Both the position numbers and the translations under genes were made by a program. Shown one piece after another: positions 1-6,912 of a DNA stretch of 6,940 nucleotides. The stretch lies in the NCBI GenBank assembly GCA_913776795.1, contig CAJYRH010000194.1, forward strand, positions 1-6,940. The letters run 5' to 3'. Below the pieces are notes generated by a model. That model saw nothing but the letters and a program-made list of their open reading frames with translations, did not search any database and was not told the origin of the DNA. Source of the DNA: an uncultured Pseudorhodoferax sp. (GTDB lineage: Bacteria; Pseudomonadota; Gammaproteobacteria; Burkholderiales; Burkholderiaceae). How positions within the stretch are numbered: position 1 is the first letter of the stretch; the number at the start of each line of letters is the position of its first letter.

Positions 1-1636
1 CGATGAGCAGCACGGTGACGCCCAGGTCGCGGATCTTCGCGATCACGCCGACCAGGTCCTGCGTCTCCTGCGGGTTCAGGCCAGCGGCCGGCTCGTCCAG
101 CAGCAACAGAAGCGGGTGGGTGGCGAGGGCCCGGGCCAGCTCCAGCCGGCGCTGCAGGCCGTAGGGCAGGCTGCCGGCCACCTCGTCGGCCTTGTCCAAA
201 AGACCCAGGAAATCGAGGATCTGCAGCGCCTCGTCGCGCGCGGCCCGTTCCTCGCGCTGCGCGGCGGGCAGGCCCAGCAGGCAGCTCCAGAAGCCGGCAC
301 GCATGTGGCGGTGCAGGCCGACCTTCACGTTGTCCAGCACCGACATGTCGCTGAACAGCTTCAAGTTCTGGAAGGTGCGGCCCAGGCCGATCGCGCAGAT
401 GCGGTTGGGCACCATGTTCACGATGCTCTGGCCTGCGAAGTCGATGCTGCCGCGGTCGGGCGGCACGATGCCCGACAGGATGTTGAGCAGCGTGGTCTTG
501 CCCGCGCCGTTCGGCCCGATCAGCGAATGGATGTGGCCGGTCTTGATGTCCATGTCGATGTTGTTCGTGGGCACCACCCCGCCGTAGGCCTTGTAGACGG
601 CGCGCGTCTGCAGCAGCGGTTTGTCTGCGGCCAGCCGCTCGGTGGCGCGCAGCTTCCAGGCGGTGGTGGGCCGGGGCAGCACCGGCTTGCGGGCCAGCGC
701 CGGCACCAGCGTCCTGGCCAGCCTGCCGAGCGCGCCCGACAACCCGTCGGGCATGGCGTACAGCGCGAACAGCAGCAGCGCGCCGTAGGTGAAGTGCTGG
801 GCCGTGGGCCAGCGCGCAAGAAAGGCGTCCAGCAGCGTCAGCACCACGGCGCCCACCAGCGGCCCGTAGACCGAGCTGCCCCCGAACAGCACGATCACGA
901 GGAAGAAGATCGACAGGCTGAAGTTGATGAAGTCCGAGTTGATGTACTGGTTCTGCTGCGCGATCAGCGCGCCGGCCAGGCCGCAGGTCACGGCGCTGAG
1001 CACGAAGGCCAGCACCTTTAACCTGTAGACCGACACGCCTACGCTTTCGGCCGCCACCTCGGCCGTGTTGACGGCCATGAAGGCTCGGCCGTACTTGCCG
1101 TGCAGCAGCGCGCGGATGCTCAGGTGCGCTGCGATGGCCAGTGCGCCCACGAACCAGACCCACTGGCTGTCGTTCAGCGCGCTGCCGCCGATGGAGGGCG
1201 GCACCACGCCGTAGATGCCGGCCTGGCCGCCGAACACGTCCTGCCATTCGGACACCACCTTCTCGACCACGATGCCGAAGCCGATGGTGACCATGGCCAG
1301 CGCCGGCCCGCGCACGCGCAGCGCCGGCAGCGCGATCAGCACGCCGAACAGCCCCGCCATGGCGCCGGCCGCCACGAAGGCCAGCCAGGGGTTCCAGCCC
1401 AGCCGCGCGGTCAGCAGCGCGGCGGTGTAGGCGCCCACCGCGAACAGCCCGGCGTGGCCCAGCGACTTCTGGCCCGTGTGCCCCACCAGCACGTTGAGCC
1501 CGGCGGCGGCCAGGTAGTTCACGCCGATCAGGAACAGCACCTTGAGGTAGAAGCCATTGCTGATCAGCACCGGTGCCAGCGCGATCGCGGCGGCGGCGAT
1601 CACCACGCCGACGGCATGTCCTTTGCCTTGCGCCAT
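1..1636 (-). CDS. livM-livG: Fused LivM permease / LivG ATP-binding protein (3' end beyond window)
   Basis: This is the inner-membrane permease and cytoplasmic ATPase of a branched-chain amino acid-type ABC importer, in one chain. I followed the frame without a stop from the ATG at 1636 to position 1, giving 545 codons with the end missing. Residues 1 to about 320 are hydrophobic LivM, with the family stretch GHTGQKSLGHAGLFAVGAY (52-70) and a cytoplasmic coupling loop around 180-200. A linker of about 20 residues leads to the LivG ATPase, which starts near 341. It shows Walker A GPNGAGKT (374-381), the Q-loop glutamine 423 in RTFQN, signature LPYGLQRRLE (490-499), and Walker B plus D-loop LLLLLDEPAAGLN (509-521). 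The H-loop histidine lies outside the window. The start overlaps the livH stop by one base (TGATG), showing translational coupling. Such fusions are known in Burkholderiales. The transported ligand cannot be read from this subunit. Confidence 0.95.
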   Translation of the reverse strand, partial: MAQGKGHAVGVVIAAAAIALAPVLISNGFYLKVLFLIGVNYLAAAGLNVLVGHTGQKSLGHAGLFAVGAYTAALLTARLGWNPWLAFVAAGAMAGLFGVLIALPALRVRGPALAMVTIGFGIVVEKVVSEWQDVFGGQAGIYGVVPPSIGGSALNDSQWVWFVGALAIAAHLSIRALLHGKYGRAFMAVNTAEVAAESVGVSVYRLKVLAFVLSAVTCGLAGALIAQQNQYINSDFINFSLSIFFLVIVLFGGSSVYGPLVGAVVLTLLDAFLARWPTAQHFTYGALLLFALYAMPDGLSGALGRLARTLVPALARKPVLPRPTTAWKLRATERLAADKPLLQTRAVYKAYGGVVPTNNIDMDIKTGHIHSLIGPNGAGKTTLLNILSGIVPPDRGSIDFAGQSIVNMVPNRICAIGLGRTFQNLKLFSDMSVLDNVKVGLHRHMRAGFWSCLLGLPAAQREERAARDEALQILDFLGLLDKADEVAGSLPYGLQRRLELARALATHPLLLLLDEPAAGLNPQETQDLVGVIAKIRDLGVTVLLI

Positions 1637-2556
1637 CAGACCTTCTCCACCACACGGCGGCCGAGCAGGCCTTCGGGTTTCAAGACCAGCACCAGGATGA
1701 TCAGCATGAAGATGCTGATCTCGCGCAACTCGGCCTGCCACAGCCCGACCAGGGCCTCGATCAACCCGAGCAGGAAGCCGCCCAGCATGCAGCCGCGCGC
1801 GTTGTTGAGGCCGCCCACGATGGCGGCCGAGAAGGCCTTGAGCGCCAGCGTGAGCCCCATGAAGACGGAGGCCGTGGTGATCGGCGCAATGAGCAGCCCC
1901 GCCAGCCCGGCCAGCGCCGAGCTGATGACGAAGGCCAGCACCACGATGGCCGACACGTTGATGCCCATCAGCGTGGCGGCCGGGCCGCTGTGCGCCACGG
2001 CGCGCACGGCCTTGCCGATCTTCGTCTTGCGCATCACGAAGTCCAGGCAGACCATGACCAGGATGCTGGACACCAGCACCAGGATTTCCTGCGGCAGCAC
2101 GCCGGCGCCGCCGATGCGGATCACCGCGTTGCCCAGCGGCGAGGGCATGACCAGCGGCGCCGGGCCCCAGATGGCGAGCGCCGTGTTCTGGATGATGATG
2201 CCGAAGCCGATGGTGCTCATGACCCAGGCCATGCCGCCGCGGCCCACGAAGGGCTTGACGGCCGCGTGGTACAGCAGCACGCCGAGGGCGCCCAGCACCA
2301 CGATGGAGATGGCCAGGGCCGCGAGGTAGCGGCCCGGCGTGACCTCGATCTCCGACAGCGCGCCCGTGATGGGCTTGCCGGCCAGCAGCAGAACGGCGGA
2401 CACGGCCACGTAGGCGCCGGCCACCAGGAACTCGCCCTGGCCGAAATTGAACGTCTTGGTCGTGTTGTGGGTGATGTTGAAACCCAGCGCGACCAGCGCA
2501 TAGATGCTGCCCAGCGCCAGGCCGCTGAAGACGGCCTGCAAAAGTGACGCGCTCAT
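1636..2556 (-). CDS. livH: LivH-type branched-chain amino acid ABC transporter permease
   Basis: This is the second inner-membrane permease subunit of the ABC importer, 306 residues, the usual LivH size. It is hydrophobic almost throughout, consistent with about eight membrane helices. Family landmarks are FNFGQGEF (36-43) in the first third, the cytoplasmic ATPase-contact loop GKAVRAVAHSGPAATLMGIN (181-200), GGLNNARG (248-255), and the closing LKPEGLLGR (292-300). The start ATG at 2556 has AAAGG five bases upstream, a good ribosome site. Its stop overlaps the start of the LivM-LivG gene by one base. It lies 72 bases downstream of livK with a hairpin between. It should pair with the LivM half of the next protein to form the channel. 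The family assignment is firm; leucine/isoleucine/valine as the actual substrate is only the family default. Confidence 0.95.
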   Translation of the reverse strand: MSASLLQAVFSGLALGSIYALVALGFNITHNTTKTFNFGQGEFLVAGAYVAVSAVLLLAGKPITGALSEIEVTPGRYLAALAISIVVLGALGVLLYHAAVKPFVGRGGMAWVMSTIGFGIIIQNTALAIWGPAPLVMPSPLGNAVIRIGGAGVLPQEILVLVSSILVMVCLDFVMRKTKIGKAVRAVAHSGPAATLMGINVSAIVVLAFVISSALAGLAGLLIAPITTASVFMGLTLALKAFSAAIVGGLNNARGCMLGGFLLGLIEALVGLWQAELREISIFMLIILVLVLKPEGLLGRRVVEKV

Positions 2557-2578
2557 GTCCGCCTTTCGAGAACCACGC

Positions 2579-2610
2579 GAGAGAGAAAGCCCACGCCGCG
2601 TGGCGTGGGC
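2579..2610 (-). terminator. Hairpin with pyrimidine-rich tail between livK and livH
   Basis: A perfect 9-bp stem, GCCCACGCC (2589-2597) with GGCGTGGGC (2602-2610), closes a 4-base loop. Read on the minus strand it is followed by TTTCTCTCTC. It starts 18 bases after the livK stop codon. The tail is not a pure U-run, so this is more likely a partial terminator or a 3'-end stabiliser of the livK message than a full stop. Either role would leave more binding protein than permease, as periplasmic importers usually need. The hairpin is seen; its function is inferred. Confidence 0.55.
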
Positions 2611-2628
2611 GGTGCCGGCAAGAAAGGC

Positions 2629-3831
2629 TTACTTCTTGAGGTCGGCCGGCGTCAGCGCCTTGGTGAACTGGTCTTCATAGCGGGCCGGGGCGCCGTTCTT
2701 CCAGCGGGCCAGGTAGAAGTCGGCCACCGACAGGCCTTCGTGCGCGGTCTTGGTGAAGGGCTTGTTGTAGGTCTTGATCACGCCTTCCACGCCGGTCACG
2801 TTCTCCAGCGCGGCGGCGACCTTCTCGCCGTCGGTGCTGTTCGCCAGCTTCATGGCGGCGGCCAGCAGCATCACCGAGTCATACGCCTGGGCCGAGCAGG
2901 GAAAGGTGGTCAGCGTGGGGAAGTTCTTGCGCACGCGCTCGCCCAGGGCCTTGGTCTTGGCGTTGGTGTCCTCGGTGGTGGACGCGGCCAGGATCAAATG
3001 CTCGGACAGCTTCTCGCCTGCCATCTTCGGCAACAGCGAGGACAGGTTGCCCCAGGTGCCCAGCGTGACCGGCATGTAGTTGATCTTCTCCATGCTGCGC
3101 AGCACCTGGGCGGTGCCGTCGGCGATGCCGTAGATGATCACGGTGTCGGCGCCGGCGGCCTTGATCTTGGACAGCTGCGAGGTGATGTCGGTGTCCTTGG
3201 GGCCGTACTTCTCGGTCGCCACGGGCGTCACGCCGTGCAGGGCCAGGATGTCTGTGGCGTCCTTGATGCCGCCCTGGCCGTAGCCGGTGGAGTCGGCCAG
3301 GATGGCAATCTTCTTGTCCTTGGACGCCTTGACGGCGTAGGCGCCCAGCAGGGAGACCTGCTCGCGGTCGACCATGGACACGCGGAACAGGTAGTTCTGC
3401 GGCTCCTTGGCGTAGCGCGTGGTGATCTCGGTGGCGGTGCCGATGGGCACGACCACGGGGATCTTCTTCTGCTGCGGCAGGTGCAGCCAGGCCAGTGCGT
3501 TGCCCGAGTTGGCCGGGCCGACGACGGCCTGCACCTTTTCGGCGTCGATCAGCTCGGTCATGTTCTGGATCGCCTTGGGTGGCGTGCCCTGGTCGTCGCG
3601 GATCACGCCGACCACCTTGCGGCCCATGATGCCGCCGGCTTTGTTGATGTCCTCGATGGCGGCCTCGAAACCCCAGCGGCCCGCGATGCCCAGTTCGGCC
3701 ACGCCGCTGGCGGACTGATCGGCCGTGTAGCCGATCTTGATGTCCTGGGCATGGGCGGTGGCACCGGCCCACAGGGACCCGGCGATGGCGCCGGCGACGG
3801 CGAGCTTGGCGAAACGGTGGACCGATGGCAT
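2629..3831 (-). CDS. livK: LivK-type periplasmic substrate-binding protein of ABC importer
   Basis: This is the ligand-capturing periplasmic component of the liv importer, 400 residues. The ATG at 3831 is chosen because AAGGAG lies eight bases upstream and because it opens directly onto a secretion signal: basic H5-R6 and K9, a hydrophobic core (10-24), and an AHA|QD cleavage site after residue 28. The mature part is a type 1 periplasmic-binding fold (Peripla_BP_6): IKIGYTADQSASG at the first strand, NKAGGIMGR (63-71), DDQGTPPKA (79-87), VVGPANSGNALA (103-114), and AYDSVMLLAAAM (316-327). The only cysteine in the protein is C312, so the N-terminal disulfide known in E. coli LivK is absent. 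Homologues in Burkholderiales bind many ligands besides amino acids, including aromatic acids and amides, so the substrate is open. The gene lies between the GMC oxidoreductase and livH. Confidence 0.95.
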   Translation of the reverse strand: MPSVHRFAKLAVAGAIAGSLWAGATAHAQDIKIGYTADQSASGVAELGIAGRWGFEAAIEDINKAGGIMGRKVVGVIRDDQGTPPKAIQNMTELIDAEKVQAVVGPANSGNALAWLHLPQQKKIPVVVPIGTATEITTRYAKEPQNYLFRVSMVDREQVSLLGAYAVKASKDKKIAILADSTGYGQGGIKDATDILALHGVTPVATEKYGPKDTDITSQLSKIKAAGADTVIIYGIADGTAQVLRSMEKINYMPVTLGTWGNLSSLLPKMAGEKLSEHLILAASTTEDTNAKTKALGERVRKNFPTLTTFPCSAQAYDSVMLLAAAMKLANSTDGEKVAAALENVTGVEGVIKTYNKPFTKTAHEGLSVADFYLARWKNGAPARYEDQFTKALTPADLKK

Positions 3832-3839
3832 GGGTGTGT

Positions 3840-3845
3840 CTCCTT
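3840..3845 (-). promoter_or_regulatory. Ribosome binding site that fixes the livK start
   Basis: The minus strand reads AAGGAG, then eight bases, then the ATG at 3831. An in-frame ATG exists at 3906 and would add 25 residues (beginning MGPRHRASDK) ahead of the signal peptide, but it would bury the signal and place this Shine-Dalgarno site inside the coding region. The 3831 start is therefore preferred. Confidence 0.85.
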
Positions 3846-3904
3846 GGGAATGGACGGGGGATGGGGCGGCCCGGCTCTTGTCGCTGGCCCGGTGCCGCGG
3901 CCCC

Positions 3905-3942
3905 ACTGTAGGGGAACTGTATCTGTCGAAGTAGGTACAGTT
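3905..3942. promoter_or_regulatory. Putative operator: three ACTGTA half-sites upstream of livK
   Basis: ACTGTA occurs at 3905-3910 and again at 3916-3921, 11 bases apart (about one helical turn), and in inverted form, TACAGT, at 3936-3941. The second and third copies extend to a perfect dyad, AACTGTA (3915-3921) with TACAGTT (3936-3942), separated by 14 bases. The first copy sits inside a small CCCC...GGGG dyad (3901-3914). This arrangement fits a dimeric regulator binding site about 75-125 bases ahead of the livK start. A GntR-type regulator, possibly of the MocR subgroup, is one guess, but no regulator gene is in the window. I could not find a clean -35/-10 pair here, although TACAGT on the minus strand could serve as a weak -10. 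Confidence 0.5.
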
Positions 3943-3986
3943 TGCCGGGACAGCGGCAGCGGGCGGCGGGGGTGAACCCTGATGGC

Positions 3987-5600
3987 TCAGGCGGCCTGCA
4001 GGACCAGCTCGGCCGCCTTCTCGGCGATCGCCATGGTCGGCGCGCCGGTGTTGCCCGAGGGCATGGACGGCATGATGGACGCATCGGCCACGCGCAGCCC
4101 GGCCAGGCCGTGCACGCGCAGGGCGGCGTCGACCACCGCGCCGGGGTCGCTGGCCGGGCCCATGCGGCAGCTGCCCATGAAGTGCCAGGCCGTGCCGCCG
4201 CGCTGGCGGGCGTGTTCGAGCAGGGCCTCGTCGCTGGTGGCGTCGGCCTTCGGCGCCTCGTCGGCCTGGACGAAGGGTGCCAGCTGCGGGCTGTGCAGCA
4301 GCCGCCGCGCGAGGCGCAATGCATCGAGCAGGACCGCGCGATCACGCGCATCGTCGAGGTAGTTGGGCTGGATCTCGGGCGGCGCGAACGGGTCGTTGGC
4401 GCGCGCGTGCACGAAGCCGCGGCTGTGCGGGCGCAACTGGTACACGCCCAGCGTCATGCCCGGGAAGCTGTCGAGCCGGCCGGCAATGCCTGCGGCATAG
4501 CTGCCGGGCGAGAAGTGGAACTGCAGGTCTTCGCTCGGCACCTCGGGCCGTGAGCGGGCGAACGCGTAGGCCACCGAGGGGCTGATGGCCAGCACGCTGG
4601 GCCGGCCCAGGGCCCAGCGCGCGATCTGGCCGAGCAGCGGCAGGCCGCGCGCGGTGCGGTTGATGGTGTCCACGCCCTGCACGCGCACGGTGGAGCGCAC
4701 CATGAAGTGGTCCTGCAGGCCCTCGCCGACCCCGGGCAGCGCGTGCTGTAGCGGAATGCCCAGGGATTGCAGCAGGGCTGGCCCACCGACGCCCGACAGT
4801 TCCAGCAGCTTGGGGCTGTTGAGCGCGCCCGCGCACAGCAGCACCTCGCGCGTGGCGCGCACCGTGCGTTCGGGTGCGGCCGGGCCGGCGCGCCAGCGCA
4901 CTCCGACTGCGCGACGGCCCTCGAAGACGATGGATTGGGCATGCGCGCGGGTGCGCACCGTGAGGTTCGGCCGCTCGCGCGCCGGCCGCAGGAAGGCCTT
5001 GGCCGCGCTCATGCGCCAGCCCTGGTGAATCCAGCGCTGGTAGTAGCCCGCGCCGCCCTGCTGGCCGCAGTTGTAGTCGTGCTGGCGCGGCACGTGGAGC
5101 AGCGCCGCCGCGCCATCGATGAAGGCGTCGCACAGCGGGTGGCGCCAGTCGCAGTCGGTGATGGGCAGCAGCCCGTCGCCGCCGCGCCAGTGCGCGTCGA
5201 AGGCGCCGATGCGGCGCTCGGTGCGCTTGAAGAGCGGCAGCAGCGCGGCATGGTCCCAGCCCGGGTTGCCGGCCGCGGCCCAGGCGTCGTAGTCGGCCGG
5301 AACGCCGCGCGTGTAGTTGAAGCCGTTGATGGCGCTGGAGCCGCCCAGCGTGCGGCCGACCTGCACCGTGACCTCGCGCCCGGCCGTCCAGTACGTGGGC
5401 GCGGTCTTGAAGGGCCAGGTGTAGCGCGGGTCGTAGCCGACCTTGATGAAGCCGGCCGGGATGTGGATGAAGGGGTTGCGGTCGGGCGGGCCTGCCTCCA
5501 GCACGCAGACCGTGAAGCGGCCGTCGGCGCTGAGGCGGTGGGCCAGCAGGCAGCCGGCGGCGCCCGCGCCAACGATCACGTAGTCGTAGCTCTCTTGCAT
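3987..5600 (-). CDS. GMC-family FAD-dependent oxidoreductase (alcohol/choline dehydrogenase-like)
   Basis: This 537-residue flavoenzyme is predicted to oxidise an alcohol to an aldehyde or ketone with bound FAD; there is no signal peptide, so it should be cytoplasmic. The N-terminus carries the FAD Rossmann motif GAGAAG (11-16) and ribose-binding E35 in LEAG. The first GMC signature is [18 protein letters not shown] (82-99) and the second is [15 protein letters not shown] (258-272). The C-terminal substrate domain holds the expected catalytic pair: H473 in [10 protein letters not shown] and N517 in PSGNTGAPT, as in the choline oxidase class. Length is typical. The usual GENLQDH is GEGLQDH here (292-298), a mild deviation. 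The ATG at 5600 has AGGAG ten bases upstream. It is first in the minus-strand block, 155 bases ahead of livK. The specific substrate is not deducible; a choline-dehydrogenase label would be over-annotation. Confidence 0.93.
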   Translation of the reverse strand: MQESYDYVIVGAGAAGCLLAHRLSADGRFTVCVLEAGPPDRNPFIHIPAGFIKVGYDPRYTWPFKTAPTYWTAGREVTVQVGRTLGGSSAINGFNYTRGVPADYDAWAAAGNPGWDHAALLPLFKRTERRIGAFDAHWRGGDGLLPITDCDWRHPLCDAFIDGAAALLHVPRQHDYNCGQQGGAGYYQRWIHQGWRMSAAKAFLRPARERPNLTVRTRAHAQSIVFEGRRAVGVRWRAGPAAPERTVRATREVLLCAGALNSPKLLELSGVGGPALLQSLGIPLQHALPGVGEGLQDHFMVRSTVRVQGVDTINRTARGLPLLGQIARWALGRPSVLAISPSVAYAFARSRPEVPSEDLQFHFSPGSYAAGIAGRLDSFPGMTLGVYQLRPHSRGFVHARANDPFAPPEIQPNYLDDARDRAVLLDALRLARRLLHSPQLAPFVQADEAPKADATSDEALLEHARQRGGTAWHFMGSCRMGPASDPGAVVDAALRVHGLAGLRVADASIMPSMPSGNTGAPTMAIAEKAAELVLQAA

Positions 5601-5618
5601 CTGCGCTTGTCTCCTGGG

Positions 5619-5647
5619 GCCGGCCTACACTGCGCCGGCTTTTTTTT
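5619..5647 (+). terminator. Terminator-like hairpin with T8 tail in the divergent intergenic region
   Basis: GCCGGC (5619-5624) pairs with GCCGGC (5634-5639) around a 9-base loop, followed directly by eight T residues (5640-5647). In the plus direction this has the form of an intrinsic terminator. No plus-strand gene ends here: the neighbours are two divergent gene starts. It could stop antisense transcription running out of the GMC gene, or act as a leader attenuator for the TSUP gene. It overlaps the spacer of the candidate GMC promoter. Confidence 0.5.
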
Positions 5648-5654
5648 GTGTCAA
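5626..5654 (-). promoter_or_regulatory. Possible sigma70 promoter for the GMC oxidoreductase gene
   Basis: On the minus strand a perfect TTGACA -35 hexamer (5654-5649) is followed by an A-tract. After 17 bases comes AGTGTA (5631-5626), and after 19 bases TGTAGG; both are poor -10 matches. The predicted transcript would begin close to 5620, just ahead of the AGGAG site at 5615-5611 and the start at 5600. The -35 is convincing by eye; the -10 is weak. Confidence 0.4.
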
Positions 5655-5676
5655 CCGGAAAACCATACCACCCGCC

Positions 5677-6432
5677 ATGGACTGGCCCCTGATCACCGGC
5701 TGGGCGTTCTACGCCACTGCCATTCCCGCGACGCTGCTGATGGGCCTGTCCAAAAGCGGCTTCGGCGCTGGCCTGGGCTCGCTGGCCGTGCCGCTCATGG
5801 CCCTGGCGATTCCCGTCCCGCAGGCCGCGGCGCTGCTGATGCCGGTGCTGCTGCTGACAGACATCCTGAGCGTGGCGGCGTTCCGGCGCGACATCGACAA
5901 GGCCCTGCTGTGGCTATTGATCCCGTTCGGCCTGCTCGGCACCGTGGTCGGCACGGCGCTGTTCCGGGTGCTCGACGGGCGCACGGTGTCCACGCTGGTC
6001 GGGGTGTTCACGCTGCTGTTCCTGGCGCAGCGCTGGCTGTTCCCGCCGCGCGCCGACAGCCCGCCGCCGCCGCGCTGGGCCGGCCGGCTGCTGGCCACGG
6101 TGTCGGGCTTCACGAGCTTCATCTCGCACACGGGCGGGCCGCCACTCAATGCGTACGTGATCCCGCTCAAGCTGGCACCCGTGCAGTTCGCGGCCACGAT
6201 GGCCGTGTTCTTCTTCTGCATCAACCTCTCGAAGTGGGTGCCGTACACCTGGCTCGGCCTGTTCGATGCGCGCAACCTGGCCACATCCTTGCTGCTGCTG
6301 CCGTTCGCGCCGCTGGGCGTGTGGGCCGGCGTGCGCATCGCGCGGCGCATTCCGGCGTCGCTGTTCTACCGGCTCATCAACGTCGGCATGCTGCTGACGG
6401 GGCTCAAGCTGCTGTGGGACGGGGTGCGCTGA
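5677..6432 (+). CDS. TSUP (TauE/SafE, DUF81) family membrane permease
   Basis: This is a 251-residue inner-membrane protein of the TauE/SafE family, which exports or imports sulfur-containing or organic anions such as sulfite, sulfoacetate or taurine-derived compounds. It is hydrophobic throughout, with roughly eight helices in two similar halves. The paired family motifs are visible: GLSKSGFGAG (23-32) in the first half and GFTSFISHTGGPPLNAY (144-160) in the second. The halves are joined by a soluble proline-rich linker, PPRADSPPPPRW (123-134). Length is normal. The ATG at 5677 begins the family's usual N-terminus, but no strong Shine-Dalgarno is visible before it. The gene diverges from the GMC oxidoreductase with 76 bases between starts, and its stop abuts the stop of the convergent Kef gene. 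No sulfur-metabolism gene is nearby, so the substrate is unknown. Confidence 0.92.
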   Translation: MDWPLITGWAFYATAIPATLLMGLSKSGFGAGLGSLAVPLMALAIPVPQAAALLMPVLLLTDILSVAAFRRDIDKALLWLLIPFGLLGTVVGTALFRVLDGRTVSTLVGVFTLLFLAQRWLFPPRADSPPPPRWAGRLLATVSGFTSFISHTGGPPLNAYVIPLKLAPVQFAATMAVFFFCINLSKWVPYTWLGLFDARNLATSLLLLPFAPLGVWAGVRIARRIPASLFYRLINVGMLLTGLKLLWDGVR

Positions 6433-6912
6433 TCAGTGGTCCCAGCCGGGCGGCCGACGCTGGCTGACCTCCTCGCGCTCGCGCGCGAGCTGCTGCTCGA
6501 GCTGGCGGCGGCCCTCGCGCGCCACCGCGATGGAGCGGGCGCGGTCATGGTGGTGCGGGTACATCTGCTCGAACAGCGCCAGGTTGTGCGCGCGAAAGCG
6601 CATCACGCTGTGGCGGGCCTCGTGCGGCGGCGCGCCCAGCACCTCGAGCACGTTGCGCGCGCTGCGCAGGCTGGATTCGAACAGCTCGCGCTCCACACGC
6701 CGCACGCCTCGGTCGCGCAGTGCGTTCCAGTGCGGCACGTCGCGTGCCCGCGCCACGATCTCCAGGTGCGGGAAGTTGGCGCGCGCGAGGTCGACGATGC
6801 GCAGGCTCTGCGCCATGTCGTCCACCGCCACCACCAGCACGCGCGCCTGCTCGGCGCCCGCCACGCGCAGCACGTCGAGCCGGGTGGCATCGCCATAGAA
6901 CACGCGGAAACC
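6433..6912 (-). CDS. KefB/KefC-type potassium efflux protein, C-terminal fragment (5' part missing)
   Basis: The fragment is 159 residues from the C-terminal cytoplasmic regulatory region of a glutathione-gated potassium/proton antiporter (CPA2 family). It begins inside the nucleotide-binding RCK (TrkA-N) fold: GFRVFYGDATRLDVLRVAG matches the Kef pattern at the second half of the Rossmann fold. AEQARVLVVAVDD, FPHLEIVARARDVPHWNALR and GVRRVERELFESSLRSARNVL follow, in the order seen in E. coli KefC. The tail has charged residues and ends RPPGWDH. The membrane domain and the NAD-binding glycine motif are absent because genuine sequence stops at 6912. The GTG at 6903 looks like a start but is an internal valine in the VFYGDA motif. 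KefB and KefC cannot be separated from this piece. Confidence 0.9.
   Translation of the reverse strand, partial: GFRVFYGDATRLDVLRVAGAEQARVLVVAVDDMAQSLRIVDLARANFPHLEIVARARDVPHWNALRDRGVRRVERELFESSLRSARNVLEVLGAPPHEARHSVMRFRAHNLALFEQMYPHHHDRARSIAVAREGRRQLEQQLAREREEVSQRRPPGWDH

Noticed and set aside
1100..2547. Plus-strand open frames over livM and livH (409 and 324 codons)
   Set aside because: They are rich in Gln/His/Arg, antisense to clear permease genes, and have no recognisable domain.
3832..3906. Longer livK start at 3906
   Set aside because: It would place 25 extra residues before a good signal peptide and put the AAGGAG site inside the coding region.
2605..3975. Plus-strand open frame of 456 codons covering all of livK
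   Set aside because: It is antisense to a well-supported gene, and its Gly/Val/Asp/His-rich composition reflects the complement of livK codons.
3950..3986. Possible terminator just after the GMC stop (AGGGTTCACCC dyad)
   Set aside because: The stem is only four to five bases with a loop too small to form, and no T-run follows.
2879..4351. Minus-strand open frame of 490 codons bridging the GMC 3' end and livK
   Set aside because: It is a +1/-1 shadow of the two real genes on the same strand, with Arg/Pro-rich low-complexity sequence.
4767..6467. Long plus-strand open frame of 566 codons antisense to the GMC gene and running into the TSUP gene
   Set aside because: It is a GC-rich shadow frame: its protein is low-complexity Ala/Arg/Gly/His, matches no family I know, and it overlaps two clear genes in other frames.
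6901..6903. GTG at 6903 as the start of a small stand-alone 156-residue gene
   Set aside because: The codon is the valine of the conserved VFYGDA motif and the Kef frame continues upstream to the end of genuine sequence at 6912.
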